Below, in pieces: positions 29,101-41,266 of a stretch of 64,000 nucleotides of DNA; position 1 is the first letter of the stretch, and the number at the start of each line of letters is the position of its first letter. The DNA is from Geosiphon pyriformis (lineage: Eukaryota; Glomeromycota; Glomeromycetes; Archaeosporales; Geosiphonaceae): positions 1-64,000 of the forward strand of contig JAAOMT010000515.1 in assembly GCA_016748015.1 (NCBI GenBank), written 5' to 3'. The position numbers were made by a program, and so were the translations under genes. The notes below the pieces were generated by a model. The model did no database searches, was not told the DNA's origin, and saw only the letters and a program-made list of their open reading frames with translations.

Positions 29101-31523
29101 TTTTTTTTTTTATGTTAACGTGTAGCCATACTGATTGTTTATTAGTTAAGTCAACAGTAATATGACAGTTTCATAAAGCCAGCTCACCCAATAATACAAG
29201 AATTACAAGATGTGACTAACCACTTAGTGGAAAGCCCTAACTATATGCTAGTACTATCTTTGCTACTTAATGTATTAAACATTTCTAATTTGTACATTTT
29301 ATTCATAATGCTAACAAGTGCATAACTATTCTTAACCATACTACTCATCTACTTAGCAGTCTGATCAGGACTGGATTTGATACTGAAAGGCTGATCTTCC
29401 CATAGGTGCATCATAACATCAAAGGTATTATTATAAACTGAAAAATCTTTATCATTATCATTATCATCATTATCAACCATGTCATCAACATCTGATCCAT
29501 CCTCCAAGCCAATCTGTTTTCATCTTTTTTTAAGGTGTGTAATGCTTTTTAGCATCACAGAAACAACAGCAGCCAAGCCTTTATTTTGCTTAGCCAAACT
29601 ATCTACACATTTCTTAACCAACACATCTATGCCAGTTGGAGTAGACAGCAGTTTAATAATCAATACAACAAGAGCACCAACAGGTTCAACTAAGGATTTT
29701 ATCAACACAGAGAGTTCACTAAGATGAGATTCCAAGGAAGCCAACCTAGATTTAACAGCAGAATTGGAAACAGAAGGTATAGCAGACACTATGGGTGGTG
29801 TAGTTTTGGGAGGACCACCGAGATCCAAGTTCATATCAGCAGCAGCAGCACCAGAAGGAACCACAAAAGCAGCAGCTTTGGCATAAGATTTAGATCCAGC
29901 AAACGAAGGTTTGAAAATTTTGGGGCCACCAGAAGTGTTGGAGGAGAGTTTGGGTGTGGAAGGAGGCAACTTTTTGCAGTCCATGGCCAAATAATCCAAG
30001 TTTTGACACCTGTAACAGCAACAACACTCAGGAGTTTCTCACCAGATACGACAATCATGCAAAGTACCAGTTTTTAACACAGCAACATTCAGAGATTCCA
30101 AAGAATCAAAGATAACCACAGCAAAGCATTGATGTTGATAAGATTCAGAGGAGTGAGAAATGAAACACATATGGCCACCAACTTGAGAGACCAAATTGCT
30201 TATCTCAAAGGCAGTACAGCCAAATGGAAGATTAACCAACTTAGCTTTGAATGCATTTCTTGAGGAAATAACCTTCTTTTGGTTGGCAACAGGAAAAATC
30301 CTAACACTATCTTTTCTAACCAATACAGACCAGTTAGAGAGAACAGCAGCAGTAGAAAAAATGTCTTTAAAATTAACCACAGCAAATTGTTATAAGCCAG
30401 CAGGCTTTAACTTAACAGAAGTGACAACACCAAAAATGCCAAGAGCAGTTTTGATGTTATCAGAAAAGATACCCAAAGATACATCATGCAGTACAACTGA
30501 CAAGGAAGGGAAAGAAACAAAGGCCACACCAGAAGACCGTGCAATCTTAATAGTGGTCAAAAACACCTCATCACTGATGGCCACTTTGGTGGCACCATTT
30601 AAACACTCCTAAGATGCAAATTCCACACAGAACAACTTAACAGTATCTCGTAAAACTGACTTAAGCCCAATACAACCAGGCAGTAACTGAAACAAGGAAC
30701 CAAGCAAGACCATTTTGATCTTGAATGTAGCATCAAGTACTAGATTGGAGGCCACCCAACCAGAAAACCTCTGACAACCATTTACATTTTTCCAAGCACC
30801 ACTATCAGCAGCACCAGAAACTGGGGGAGGGACAGTTGATTCCATTTCTATCTGATCAGTCCAATTTTTGAGATCATCTGGATTGATAAACTGTTTTGCT
30901 ACTGGGATTGGTGATAATCTGCTGGAGAATACCACATCAGACAACACAGCCAGTGGTTGATCTTGGCCCATCTTGGGAGATGTGCCACTGCTGTTGCCAT
31001 CCATATCAGGAAGAGGACTGGTTGCTGCTGTGAAAATCTCATCTAGAACCACAAAGAAGTTCAGTGTAACCATAGCAGTTGTGACTGCCTGCTGTTTTTT
31101 GGAATTTTTGGCTTTTACAGCCATTTGTGAAGTAGTAGTAGTAGAAGTAATAGTGGAAGTGGTGAGAGCAGGAAAGACCAACTTGTTGACTGGTTTGTTA
31201 TTAAAAATCTTTGGGCTTTTCGAAGTAGTGGAAACAACACTGGGACTAACCCAAATGTGTTTTTTTGAAGGAACTTTGACTAGAAAAAAACTACCAGCCA
31301 AAGGTGAAGAAAATGAACCAGAAGCCGTTAAAAGCAGCTTATTACTATTATTTTTTAAAGGAAATATAGCCAGAACGTTTTGTCTAACTGCTTCAATAAC
31401 AGAGAAATCCTTTCGTGTTGAAACTTTATTAGTCACTATAAGAAAAGTAATGTTTGCAACTTTTTTACTTTTAGCTCTATTTATAGTCATAAAATTTAGG
31501 AGAAAAAGAGTTTGTTTTTGGAT
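29101..31523 (-). mobile_element. ORF1-only LINE insertion with poly(A) tail and 16-bp TSD
   Basis: Flanked by the identical 16-mer TTTCTGCCAATTGCTT at 29085-29100 and 31524-31539. The minus-strand element starts at 31523, has ORF1 (31490 to about 29360), a short 3' region ending GGCTACACGTTAACAT and an A-run (T on plus, 29101-29111). No endonuclease, RT or RNase H is present. Its 3' end is shared with the element at 1-416. It inserted in the protease of A4, so it is younger than A4. Confidence 0.92.
29360..31490 (-). pseudogene. LINE ORF1 (RNA-binding, RRM-like and CCHC)
   Basis: Starts MTINRAKSKKVANITF at 31490. Order: basic N-terminus, Ser/Thr-rich linker, an Asp/Gly-rich part, a domain ending LPGCIGLKSVLRDTVKLFCVEF, two RRM-like folds (VAISDEVFLTTIKIARSSG; KAKLVNLPFGCTAFEISNLV), a zinc knuckle CYRCQNLDYLAMDC (about 30000) with Tyr in the His position, an Ala/Pro/Ser-rich part and an acidic end with DNDDNDND. 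Stops at about 30607, 30388, 30038 and 29518 break what was one frame; they fall at Gln or Trp codons. LINE ORF1 proteins coat element RNA. No ORF2 follows. Confidence 0.8.
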
Positions 31524-31539
31524 TTTCTGCCAATTGCTT

Positions 31540-31993
31540 CAAGAAAATGTTTGGCAATTACACTAACAGATGATTCACTGTCTAGGATCAGATCAATGAA
31601 GTAACCAACCACTTGGGCTTTACAAATCAGAAAGGTGACATTGTTGTTATCAGCAAGTCCAGCTTGGCAAGAGTGTTTGTTGGTCTTTGGTGTCTTTTTC
31701 TTTGGTATTAATGATTTGTGAAGATCTTTTATAAACTGTAGATGGGTCATTAGTTGGCCAAATGTAATGTGTGCTGGGGTTTCCATAAAATCTTTAACAA
31801 CAGAATAGGGTCCAGATTTTTGTACAATTTTTGGGGGTTCTAACTTTGGAGAATTTTTAAAAACTTTAGTCTTTGGTGGCTCATTGTTATTAGCAGATGA
31901 TTTAGATGCTTTGTTTGGGTCCAAGATGAAATCAATCTTTGCTTTCTTCTTCTTTCTGGTTGATTCAAAGGTGTTAATTGCTAGTTCATTCAT
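31540..31993 (-). pseudogene. Protease N-part (A4)
   Basis: From ATG at 31993 (MNELAINTFESTRKKKKAK) through ITFGQLMTHLQF to LILDSESSVSVIAKHFLEAIGRK, where the LINE enters. The catalytic DSG reads DSE (Gly to Glu). The start matches the A2 polyprotein start. Confidence 0.85.
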
Positions 31994-32019
31994 ATCATAA
32001 TTATCATTAGTTAAGTTAA

Positions 32020-33583
32020 AAGCAAAAAAAAAGTTTTCTTCTGGTTGGCTTGCACTCTCACCCTTTGGAGGTGTGCTTACTAGTTTAAAGGCTGATAAAC
32101 AGTGGCTTCAACTAGGTGTTGGCATGATTTGGTCTTTGGTTAGGAACATTATTGTTGGTGGTTCTATTGTTTTGATTGTTATTGTTTCTAGGAGCTGGAG
32201 GGGGCAATGGAGAATTGTTGCAGTCTCTTAAAAAGTATTCAGTTAGTTTACAGCAATAGCACACAGGTGGGTCACAATTTTACTGTCTTTGATATGGTGG
32301 TTGTTGGGGCTGATTGAAGCAGGGTTCAAATCTGGTTCTTTGGAGTTGTTGGTTGTCTCTGACTGCTTGGGTTAATGGTTCTAATAGCTGGACAAAATTA
32401 ACTGTAAGTCTATCTATTAACTGTTTATTTGAGTCTTGAGTTTGAACAGCAAAAGAGGTAGCAGCCATTTGGGAAGCAGAAGCCATAACAGGAGCAGAAG
32501 CAAAAACTGGAAGTGTGAATTCTAGGTGCATCCTTTGATTGTCTTCTATTCTCTGAACAAGTTCAATAGCCATATTCATTGTGGAATTATCTTTCAAGAC
32601 CAGAAGGGGCCAAAGAGCATATGATAGATCAGTTCTCAATTCTTTTGTAAAGGAATGTATTTTCTGCTCTTCTGTCCAATTTCTTCCAGAGTCTACTCAT
32701 TTAATGAGTTTTTTTATTGCTTTGGCATATTTTGTCACAACTTTACCAGGGTCTTGAGTTCTTCTTTCTAATTCCATATGCCATTTTGAGATTAAAATGG
32801 AAGTTCTAAATTTTGTTTCAAACTGGATAGTGAAAGAGGTGTTGTCTTCTCTAGCATTTGCTGGTGCCCATTTAATGATTTTTTGCTGAGCATTGGCATT
32901 GATTTCTTGTGAGAACTAAGTAGTAGGAAAGGCTTGGAGGTAGCCATCTTATTATATTGGTTTGTTGTGGCAGCTCTCTCAAAATTATCCAGCCATTCAA
33001 TTGGATCTTGGGCATCACCTTTGAATAATGGTAATGGGGTGTTGTTTCTTCGCCCTAAAGCAGTCTGTATATCTTAGAGGGTGATCAGAATGTTTTGTTG
33101 CAGAGGGTCTTGAGCCATTGGTTCAGGTGTAACTGTTTGTGTGGAGTGTTCTGATTCACTTGAAAAGAGATCAAAAACAGGAGCAGTTTGATAGTTTTCT
33201 TCTTCTGTTTCAAAAGAAGTGTTTGTTGATTGATGGGCAGCAATCCAAATGTGGATTTGATGATTCAAATATTCGAAATCAGGGGGCTGTTGTTCAAAGA
33301 TTGCAGAATATAAGAGCTGATTAATACTGTTATTTCTTTCTTCAAAGTTGTCTTCAAAATAAGCTTGGTCAAAGTAATAGATTGTATAAACTATGTAGGT
33401 TTCAGCTGAATGCTCATTCAGGAACCAGTTCCAAAAGTCTTGAAATTGTCTGCTAGATTGTTCTTCAATGAAGAAGCAAATCAATCAGGAGGGCAAAAAA
33501 TTGAGTTCAATAAAGTTTAGATCATTTTTGTTGTGTGCTTTAAAGTGTTCTGATTGTTGTGGCAGGTATAAATAATCACCCAT
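32020..33583 (-). pseudogene. Gag (A4)
   Basis: ATG at 33581-33583 (MGDYLYLPQQSEHFK). Readable blocks: QDFWNWFLNEHSAETYIVYTIYYFDQAYFE (split here only by substitutions), the capsid part near 33060-32700, and 32639-32280 with the Ala/Ser-rich stretch. The knuckle region near 32240 reads CYCCKLTEYFLRDC, so His is Tyr. Many stops, plus a small deletion near 32130. Confidence 0.82.
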
Positions 33584-33635
33584 ACAATAGAAAACAAAGT
33601 GGATTTTGACAACCTCACAGAGAGCACTACTTTTA

Positions 33636-34302
33636 TGTTATGGGTTGGAGTAACAAGCTAATGGATAGCAAGGGAGAACAGGATTGTAGGGTGATGAAAG
33701 GAATTAAAGAGAATTCAACTTCAAAGAGCAAATTGAATAAGTATGGATTCAATATGCGAGATTAGTCTCATAAAATATCTCAGTTGTTATACTTTTCAAA
33801 GATAACCAGGGAATCTGAAAGTAGAGGGATAGTCTGTACTGTCAACAAATAATCACACATGGTATAATTCTATGCTTTATGTCAGCACTCTTAGAATTCA
33901 ATATCAGGTATCAGATGTATTCTTTAGTTATGTTTTATTCAATAATTTTCAAATGCTGCAATTACACATTTCAGGAAAAGGGTAGAAAATAACCAACAAG
34001 TGATCTTTTATCTTTAAGATGTTCAGATACTTGAAAGTAGGGAAAGGGAAATTAGCAATAAGAGAAAGATTGAGATGAAAGTTGTTATTTTATTTATTTA
34101 ATTTCCTTGATTTCTTTATGCTTTCCTACAGCTAAGAGATTTATCGCTTATATAGCTGTCAAAAATGGTCAATAATCAGATCAACAGTCAGGTTATTGAT
34201 CAGGTCAATGATCACTTACTAAAAATAGAGTGGCTAATTTATGTGACATCAGTGGCTAATACATGTGATAATCAATAAAAAGTATAAGTTTTAATCATAA
34301 CA
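33636..34302 (-). repeat. LTR, family A (5' LTR of A4)
   Basis: 667 bp, TGTTATGGG...TCATAACA, followed by TSD CTAT. PBS-like GTAGTGCTCTCTGTGAGG on the minus strand at about 33613-33630, with TGG changed to TAG. Confidence 0.9.
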
Positions 34303-35640
34303 CTATTACTTTGATCAAGCCTATTTTAAAGACAACTTTGAAAAAATAAACAATAGCATCAATCAACTTTTATACTCAACAACCTTTGAACAACAGCCCC
34401 CTGATTTCGAATATTGAATCAGTAAAACCACATCTGGATTGCTAATCATCAATTAGTCAAGACTCTTCTTGAAACAAAAGAAGAAAGCTATCAAACTGTT
34501 TTTGTTTTTGATCTTTTATCAAGTGAATCAGAACATTTCACACAAACAGTTACTTCTGAACCAATAGCTAATGACTCTATGCAAACAAACATCCTGGCTG
34601 TCTTCTAGAGTATACAAACTGCTCTATGGCAAAAAAACAACACCCTACTACTCTTATTCAGAAGTAATACACAAGATCCAATTGAATGATTAGATGATTT
34701 TGAGAGAGCAGCTACTGCCAACCAATATAATACTGAATACAAGTTCCAAATTGTTGGTGGTTACTTTCAAACTCTTCTGCTACTTGGTTCTCACAAGAAA
34801 CCAATGCTGGTGCTCACCAAAGAATCATTAGATAGACACCAACAAATGCTGGAGAAGAAAATACCTCTTTTACTACTCACTTTGAAAATAAATTCAGAAC
34901 TTCCATCTTAATTTCTAAATGGCACATGGAACTAGAAAGAAGAATCCAAGATCCTGGTAAAGTGGTAACTGAATATGCCAAAGCCATCAGAAAGTTAATT
35001 AAAAGAATAGACTCTGGAAGAAACTGGACAGAAGAGCAAAAAATTCATTCCTTTACAAAAGGATTGAAAACAGATCTGTTATATGCTTTTTGGCCCCTCT
35101 TGGTTTTGAAAGATAATCCCACAATAAATATAACTATTGAACTTGTCCAGAGAATAGAAAATAACCAAAGAATGCATCTGGAATTCACTCTTCCAGTTTT
35201 TGCTTCTGCTCCTGTTATGGCTTCTGCTCCACAAATGGCTGCTACCTCTTTTGCTGCCCAAACTCAAGACCTCAATAAACAGTTAATAGATAGACTTACA
35301 GCAAATCTTGCTCAGCTATTAGAACCATTAGGCCAAGCAGTCAGAGACAACTAGCAACCACAAAGACCTAGATTTGAACCACATTTTAATCAGCCTTAGC
35401 AGCCTTCTTACCAAAGACAGCAAAATTGTGGCCCACCTGTGTGAATTAACTGGACATTTCTCAAGAGATTGCAACAATTCTCCTTTGCTACCTCCAGCTC
35501 TTAGAAACAATGATAATCAAAACAACAGAACTATCAACAACAATGCCTCCAATTAAAGACCCAATCATGTCAACATCAATTTCTTTGGAGAGAATCCCTT
35601 AGTTAAAGCTACTGTTTATCAGTATTTAAACTGATAAGTG
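34303..35640 (+). pseudogene. Gag, main part (A3)
   Basis: Continues from CTAT with YYFDQAYFKDNFEK. Includes TTFEQQPPDFEY, the capsid segment and, from 34926, MELERRIQDPGKVVTEYAK through the Ala/Pro-rich stretch. The knuckle region near 35440 keeps CELTGHFSRDC but the upstream Cys is out of frame. Stops are frequent; not functional. Confidence 0.82.
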
Positions 35641-35720
35641 CATCTTCAAAGGGTGAGAGTGCAAGCCAACCAGAAGAAAACTTTTTTTATGCCTTTAATT
35701 TAACTAATGATAATCATAAT

Positions 35721-37085
35721 ATGAATAAACTGGCAATCAATCTCTCTGACTCAACAAAAAAAAAGAAGAAAGCCAAGGTTAATTTCATTTTAGATCCCAA
35801 CAAAGTCTCAACTTCTACTGCTAATAACAATGAGCCACCAAAGACTAAAGTTTTTAAGAATCCTCCAAAGTTGGAATCCCCAAAAATTGTACAAAAATCT
35901 GCACCCTATTCTGTTGTAAAAGATCTCATGGAAACCCCAGCACATATCACTTTTGGCCAGTTAATGACTCATCCACAGTTTAAAAAAAATCTTTGCAAAT
36001 CATTGATTCCAAAGAAGAAGACACCAAAAACTAACAAGTGTCTTCACCAAGCTGAACTTGCTGACAACAGCAATATCACTCCTCTAATCTATAAAGCCCA
36101 AGTAGCTAGTTACTTTATTAATCTGATTTTAGACAATGAATCATCTGTTAGCATCATTGCCAAACATTTTTTTGAAGCAATTGGCAGAAAGATTGATAAA
36201 CCTTCAACTAGACCAATGATTAATGTATATAATGACAAAAAAAAAGGCCTGGGCATAGCCAAAGCTGTTTCTGTTCACATCAATAGTATCAGCATTGAAA
36301 CTGACATGAAGGTATCTGAAGCCAAGGAATACACAATAATTGTTGGCAATAAATGGCTTAAGAAAGCAAAAATCTTTCTTGACTATGAACTTAGTGAGCT
36401 AACCATCAAATATGGTGAAAAGCCCATTGTGGTTAAGTGCCATTATTAGACAAACACTCTAGTATCCAAGCAAAACCAAGAAAAAAAACAGTCAGATGAA
36501 TCAGACAATAATGAGAGCAATGAAAAAGAAGATCAAAAAGAACAAGAAAAAACTGCTGAATTTGTCTATACCATCTTCATCAGCAATGACAAACCACTAA
36601 ACAATGTTAAAGCTAACAAAGAAGAAATCATGGTAAATGGCAAATTAATCTGTTGGCTCTACTATGATATCCTTAGAAGAACCTTTGATAGAAAACCTGG
36701 CAAAAAAGCCAAATACAGTTATTGGTGGTATGGTCTTTGTGTCAGGTGCTGGTGCAATAAACTTTTGTATTCTCCAAGCAATGAATACAAGTTCTGTTTG
36801 ATCTATTACAAAGATTGGAAGCCAATTAGTTTAATACCCAGAAAAGAACTGAAAAAAGTACAAAAGTCATTTAAAAATAAACCACCTGAAATCCAATCAC
36901 TAATTATAAAACAAAAAAAATCTTCTCCTGAAGAAAAAAAAGTGGACATTGAAAATCTGTTGGCTAGAAATAGCCCAGTTATCTCAAAAGAAAGTGATAC
37001 ATCTAGACAAACCCATGTAATACAACACACCATTACCATAAAAGAAACTCATCCTATTCATTTGAAGCCTTATCAATCCAATTAA
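35721..37085 (+). pseudogene. Protease and Cys-rich linker (A3)
   Basis: MNKLAINLSDSTKKKKKAK start. Protease active site changed (LILDNESSVSII where A2 has LILDSGSS). VGNKWLKKAK near 36350. A stop at 36447 sits before an acidic spacer. The linker from 36630 reads VNGKLICWLYYDILRRTF and C-x2-C-x-C ... FCLIYYKDW (about 36740-36815), then the segment leading to RT. The ATG at 35721 is equivalent to that of A2. Confidence 0.82.
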
Positions 37086-38335
37086 CACAATGATAAATTT
37101 ATCAAGAAAAAGATAAACCAGATGAAAGATTTTGGATTTATACAAAAAACCAAGAATAAATGGACTTTCCCAGTTGTAGTGGTATCCAAGAAAGATAGAA
37201 CCCTACACTTCTGTGTTGACTACCACCAATTAAATGCCATTACTATAAGAGACATATATCCACTTCTCAAAATTAATGTAATGCTATATAAATTTAATGG
37301 TGCTGCTTTTTTCTCAACTATTGACCTAACTGCTGGATTTTGGCAAGTAAAGATAGATCCAAAAAGCAGAAAGAAAACCACTTTCATTACCAAGTATGGC
37401 ACCTATGAATTTACAGTCATGTCTTTTGATCTGATCAATGTCTCTTCTACCTTTCAATGCATAATGGACAAAGTGTTTGAACCAGTAAAAAAAATTTTGT
37501 TCTGGTTTACTTAGATGACATAACAATATACTCAAAAATCTGAGATGAACATCTTGAACACTTGCAAAAAGTTTTTGATCTGCTCAGAAATGCTGGCCTC
37601 AAGATAAATCCAATTAAATCTTTTTTTGGATGTTAATCCACCCAGTTTCTTGGTTATCTTATTACAAAAAATGGAATTTTCTCTGATCCAGGTAAGATTA
37701 AAAAAGTCCAGAACATTAAACAACTAATGAATGTTTCTGAACTACACTCTTTCCTTAGTTTGGCTTCTTACTATTGTAAATTTATTAAGGATTTTTCCAA
37801 AATTGCCTTTCTTTTCAATTAGCTACTCAGAAAAAATGTCAAATATTACTGGGCACTTATCAACAAAAAGCTTTTGAAATTCTGAAGGAAAAACTTGTTA
37901 CTAAACCAATTCTTAAGCAACTTGATCTAAACCAACCTTTTATCTTTCACACTGATGCATTTGGCTATGGACTTGGTGCTGTTCTCTTACAAAAAGATAA
38001 AGATGGCAGAGAACATATTATAACATATATCAGTAAATCTTTCACACCAGCAAAAAAAAACTATTTAGTAACTGAACAAGAATGTTTAACAGTAGTTTGG
38101 GCTATTAATTACTGGAATCAATATCTTCTTGGTGTGAAATTTTTAGTGATAACAGATCATCAAGTCTTGATTTGGCTGTACAATAAAAAGAAGCTGGAAC
38201 ACAAATAAATAACTCACTGGATACTCTACTTAGATGAATTTGACAATGATATTCAATACTGCAAAGAAGCAAATCATCAAAATGCTAATGCTCTTTTTAG
38301 ACTTACCATCCAGTAACAGTACAAACTTTTCAAAC
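37086..38335 (+). pseudogene. RT - RNase H (A3)
   Basis: RT: FCVDYHQLNAIT, STIDLTAGFWQ (first Asp kept), LVYLDDITIYSK with YLDD (about 37507, in a frame shifted from 37122-37514). RNase H: FHTDAFGYGLGAVL (about 37950), VITDHQVLIWL (about 38150), NANALFRLTI near 38290 (DALSRL in other copies). Stops at 37083, 37558, 37635 and 38206, and at least one frameshift near 37490. Confidence 0.82.
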
Positions 38336-38359
38336 CAAACCAACTTAATTATTAGTAAC

Positions 38360-39673
38360 TTCCTTTTTGACAAACATAAAAATAGATTTGGACAACTATT
38401 CTGCCTTAATAAAATTTTTGGGTAAAAGACAATACCCACTAGAATACACTCAACAGCAAAAAAAACATTTGTGCAAACAATCAAATTTCTATTTGATTTA
38501 CCAGAACCAATTATATAAAAGAAACAGAAAAAATTCTGACTGCTCTTAGAGAGTTATCAGATTTGAAGAAAGAGAAATTGTAATATACAACATGCACACT
38601 GACCCATTAACTGGACACTTTGGAAAAACAAAAACAATTCAGAAAACTTTAGCTTACTATTATTGGCCTACTTTTAGAAAGAACATTGCTGAATACATCA
38701 AAATCTGTGACATCTGCCAAAGAAAAGACAAACCCAATTGCAAAGAAGATATCCATTCAATCTCTGTGGATCAACTATTTAACAGAATTGGTATAGATGT
38801 TGTTAGACCTTTAACAATAACTTCTGATGGCAACAGATATATTATCACAGTTACCAATTATTTTACAAAGTGGGTAAAAGCAAAAGCCACTCCAGACCAA
38901 ACAGCAGTCTTAATAGCCAATTTTATTTATGAAGATATCATCTGCTATCATGGCTGCCCCAAAAAACTTTTCTCAATACACTGGTTAAAGAACTTTGTAG
39001 AAAAATGGGGATACATTATAAACTTTCTTCTTCTTATCACCCTTAAACAAATGGCTTAGTAGAACGTTTCAATAAAACAATATGTAAAACTTTAGCCCAA
39101 ACCAGTAAAGAAACAAACTTGTGAAACAAAGTACTGCTTTTAGCTTTGTTTGCTTATAAAACTGTGAATCATAACATAACAAGTTATGAACCTTTTTATC
39201 TGCTCTATGGATACATGGCAACACTACCAATAGAAACTGACATTAAGACAATATCTTTTGAAGAAATCACAATAAAAAATTACAAAAACATTTTGCAAAG
39301 AAGACTTAGTACTATTTTTAACTCCTTGGTAGAAGCACGAATAATTGCTTTTGAAAAGATAAAACAGTTCCAAGAAAAGCTTAAGAAAAAAAAAATCTAT
39401 AAAACACTTTTTTTAAGTGTTGGTAACTTGGTATTGGAATACTATTTAGACAAAAACAATGTTTATAGTAATAAATTCTTTAGCCAGTGGAAAAGACTCT
39501 TTATAATCAACAAAGTTTTGAACAATGATTTTTATATTCTTCAAGATCAATTCAGAACAATTTTCAATGATTATCCTGTTCATGGTATATAACTCAAAAA
39601 ATATCATAAACAATCTAATTGGTTGCCTGTTGTGGTAATACTAACCCAAATGATTAGCAAAAATCAAGTATAA
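38360..39673 (+). pseudogene. Integrase (A3)
   Basis: H2C2 module (HTDPLTGH, CDICQRK). The first Asp is kept (IGIDVV). About 18 bases with the second Asp are deleted near 38970, shifting the frame. The Glu is kept (NGLVERFN, about 39054), unlike the other three copies. C-terminal domain from 39146 to 39592, then TAA at 39671-39673 after NQV. Confidence 0.85.
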
Positions 39674-39714
39674 ATAAATGTACTATTTCCAAAACAAAGG
39701 TATCTTCAATTGAC

Positions 39715-39942
39715 ATGAACAATTATTTTCTGAATCAAAACATTTAAAATGTCTTCTATACTTTTTATGAGTATTGAATCAAAAACTATCCAAATGCTAC
39801 TCTGACCATTGGAAAACAAATCATCATAACTGATAACAATAGAACACATACTGTTATTAGACCAAAGAAAACTACTACCAGAAAAGAAAGAATTGGTAGC
39901 AAAATGGATAAATATCTGTTAGAAAGTATAACAACAATTATA
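39715..39942 (+). pseudogene. ORF3 of family A, truncated (A3)
   Basis: Keeps the ATG (MNNYFLNQNI) and the Thr/Lys-rich segment up to MDKYLLESITTII, then runs into LINE sequence. One or two stops. Confirms the ORF3 start position seen in A2. Confidence 0.7.
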
Positions 39943-41192
39943 CAAAATTCTTTCTCTCTTTAATTTTATAATCACAACTAGAGCTAAAAGTAAAAAAGTT
40001 GCAAATGTTATTTTTCCTATAGTAACTAATAAAGTTTCAACATGAAAGGGTTTCTCTGTTATTAAAGCAGCTAAACAAAACGTTTTGGCTATGTTTTTTT
40101 TGAAAAATACTAGTGAAAAACTGCTTTTAGTAGCTTCTGGTTCATTTTCTTCACTTTTGGCTGGTGGTTCTTTTTCAGTCAAAGTTCTTTCCAAAAAACA
40201 CACTTGGGTTAGTCCCAGTATTATCTCTACTACTTCTAAGAACTCAAAGATTTTTAATAATAGACCAGTTAACAAGTTGGTCTTTCTTACTCTCATCACT
40301 TTTACTACTACTACTACTACTACTACTTTACAAATGGCCATAAAAGCCAAAAATTTCAAAAAACAGCAGCTGGCACTCACAACTGCTTTGGTGACACCAA
40401 ACCCCTTTGTAGTTCCAGATGAGATCTTGGGTAAGATCTCCACAACAGCAGCCAGCCCCCTTCCTAATGTGAATGACAACAACAATTGTATATCTTCCAA
40501 GATGGACCAAGATCAACTACTGGCTGTATTGTCTAATGTGGTACTATCTGGCAGATCATTACCAATTTCAGTAGCAAAACAGCCCATTATTTCAGATGAT
40601 CTCAAAAATTGGGCTGATCAAATGGAAATAGAATCAACTATTTCTCTTTCAGTTTCTGGTGCTGCTAATGGTGGTGTTTAGGAAAATGTGAATGATCATG
40701 AAAAGTTCTTTGGTTGGGTGGCCTCCAATCTTGTATCTGGTGCTACATTTAAGATCAAGATGGTCCTGCACAGTTCCTTGTTTTAGTTGCTGTTTGGTTG
40801 TATTAGGTTTAAGTTTGTTTCAAGAGATGCTATTAAGTTGTTTTGTGTGGAATTTGCATCTTAGGAAAGTCTAAATGGTGCTACCAAAGTGGCCATTAGT
40901 GATAAAGTTTTTTTGACCACTCTTAAGATTGCAAAGTCTTCTGGTGTGAACTCTGTTTTTTCTTTTTCTTTGTCAATTGCACTTTGTGATGTACCTTTGA
41001 ATACCTCTTCTGATGACATCAAATTTGCTCTTGGGATGTTTGATGTTGTCACTTCAGTCAAGTTAAAGCTGGCTGGTTTATGGTAATATGTTGTGGTTCA
41101 TTTCAAAGACACTTTCTGCTGCTGCCGCTCTTACTTACTGGTTTGCACTAGTTAAAAAAAATAGTGTTAGAATTCTCCTTATTACCAAGCAA
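39943..41192 (+). pseudogene. LINE ORF1 fragment 3, 5' end preserved, 3' lost
   Basis: Starts at the same element position as the 29101-31523 copy (short T/C-rich leader, then a Met-poor start reading ITTRAKSKKVANVIFPIV). The frame follows ORF1 through KASGSFSSLLAGGSFSVKVL, a poly-Thr run from (ACT)n at about 40300-40325, VAISDKVFLTTLKIAKSSG and the RRM-like segment, stopping at about 41192 (reference continues KKVISSRNAF). Several stops, mainly at Gln, Arg and Trp codons. It cut ORF3 of A3. Confidence 0.8.
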
Positions 41193-41266
41193 AATATAAT
41201 TTTTTTTATAATTACTTATAGTTATAATCTACAAATCAACATAAATTACATCCTTGTAAAACACAA
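41193..41266. other. Short AT-rich junction, nothing recognised
   Basis: About 75 bases between the broken LINE and the proposed left end of the Tc1-like copy. I see no feature here. Confidence 0.4.

Larger units (their letters stand above)
23495..34302 (-). mobile_element. Ty3/gypsy copy A4, inserted in gag of A3
   Basis: LTRs 23495-24161 and 33636-34302 (667 bp each) flanked by CTAT on both sides (23491-23494, 34303-34306). Minus-strand order: LTR, gag, protease, linker, RT-RH, integrase, ORF3, LTR. Protease is interrupted by an ORF1-only LINE and by a solo LTR. Without these insertions the element is about 7.6 kb. The two LTRs differ at many sites, nearly all transitions in the parts I compared by eye. 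Confidence 0.92.
22543..39942 (+). mobile_element. Ty3/gypsy copy A3, 3'-truncated, split by A4
   Basis: 5' LTR at 22543-23232, PBS, gag start, then A4 (23495-34302) inserted with TSD CTAT. It resumes with gag at 34303 and runs through protease, linker, RT-RH, integrase and the start of ORF3, where a LINE takes over at about 39943. No 3' LTR. The interior has many stops and small deletions. Confidence 0.9.

Noticed and set aside
29724-30612. Plus-strand ORFs over the LINE
   Set aside because: Antisense shadows of LINE ORF1 on the minus strand.
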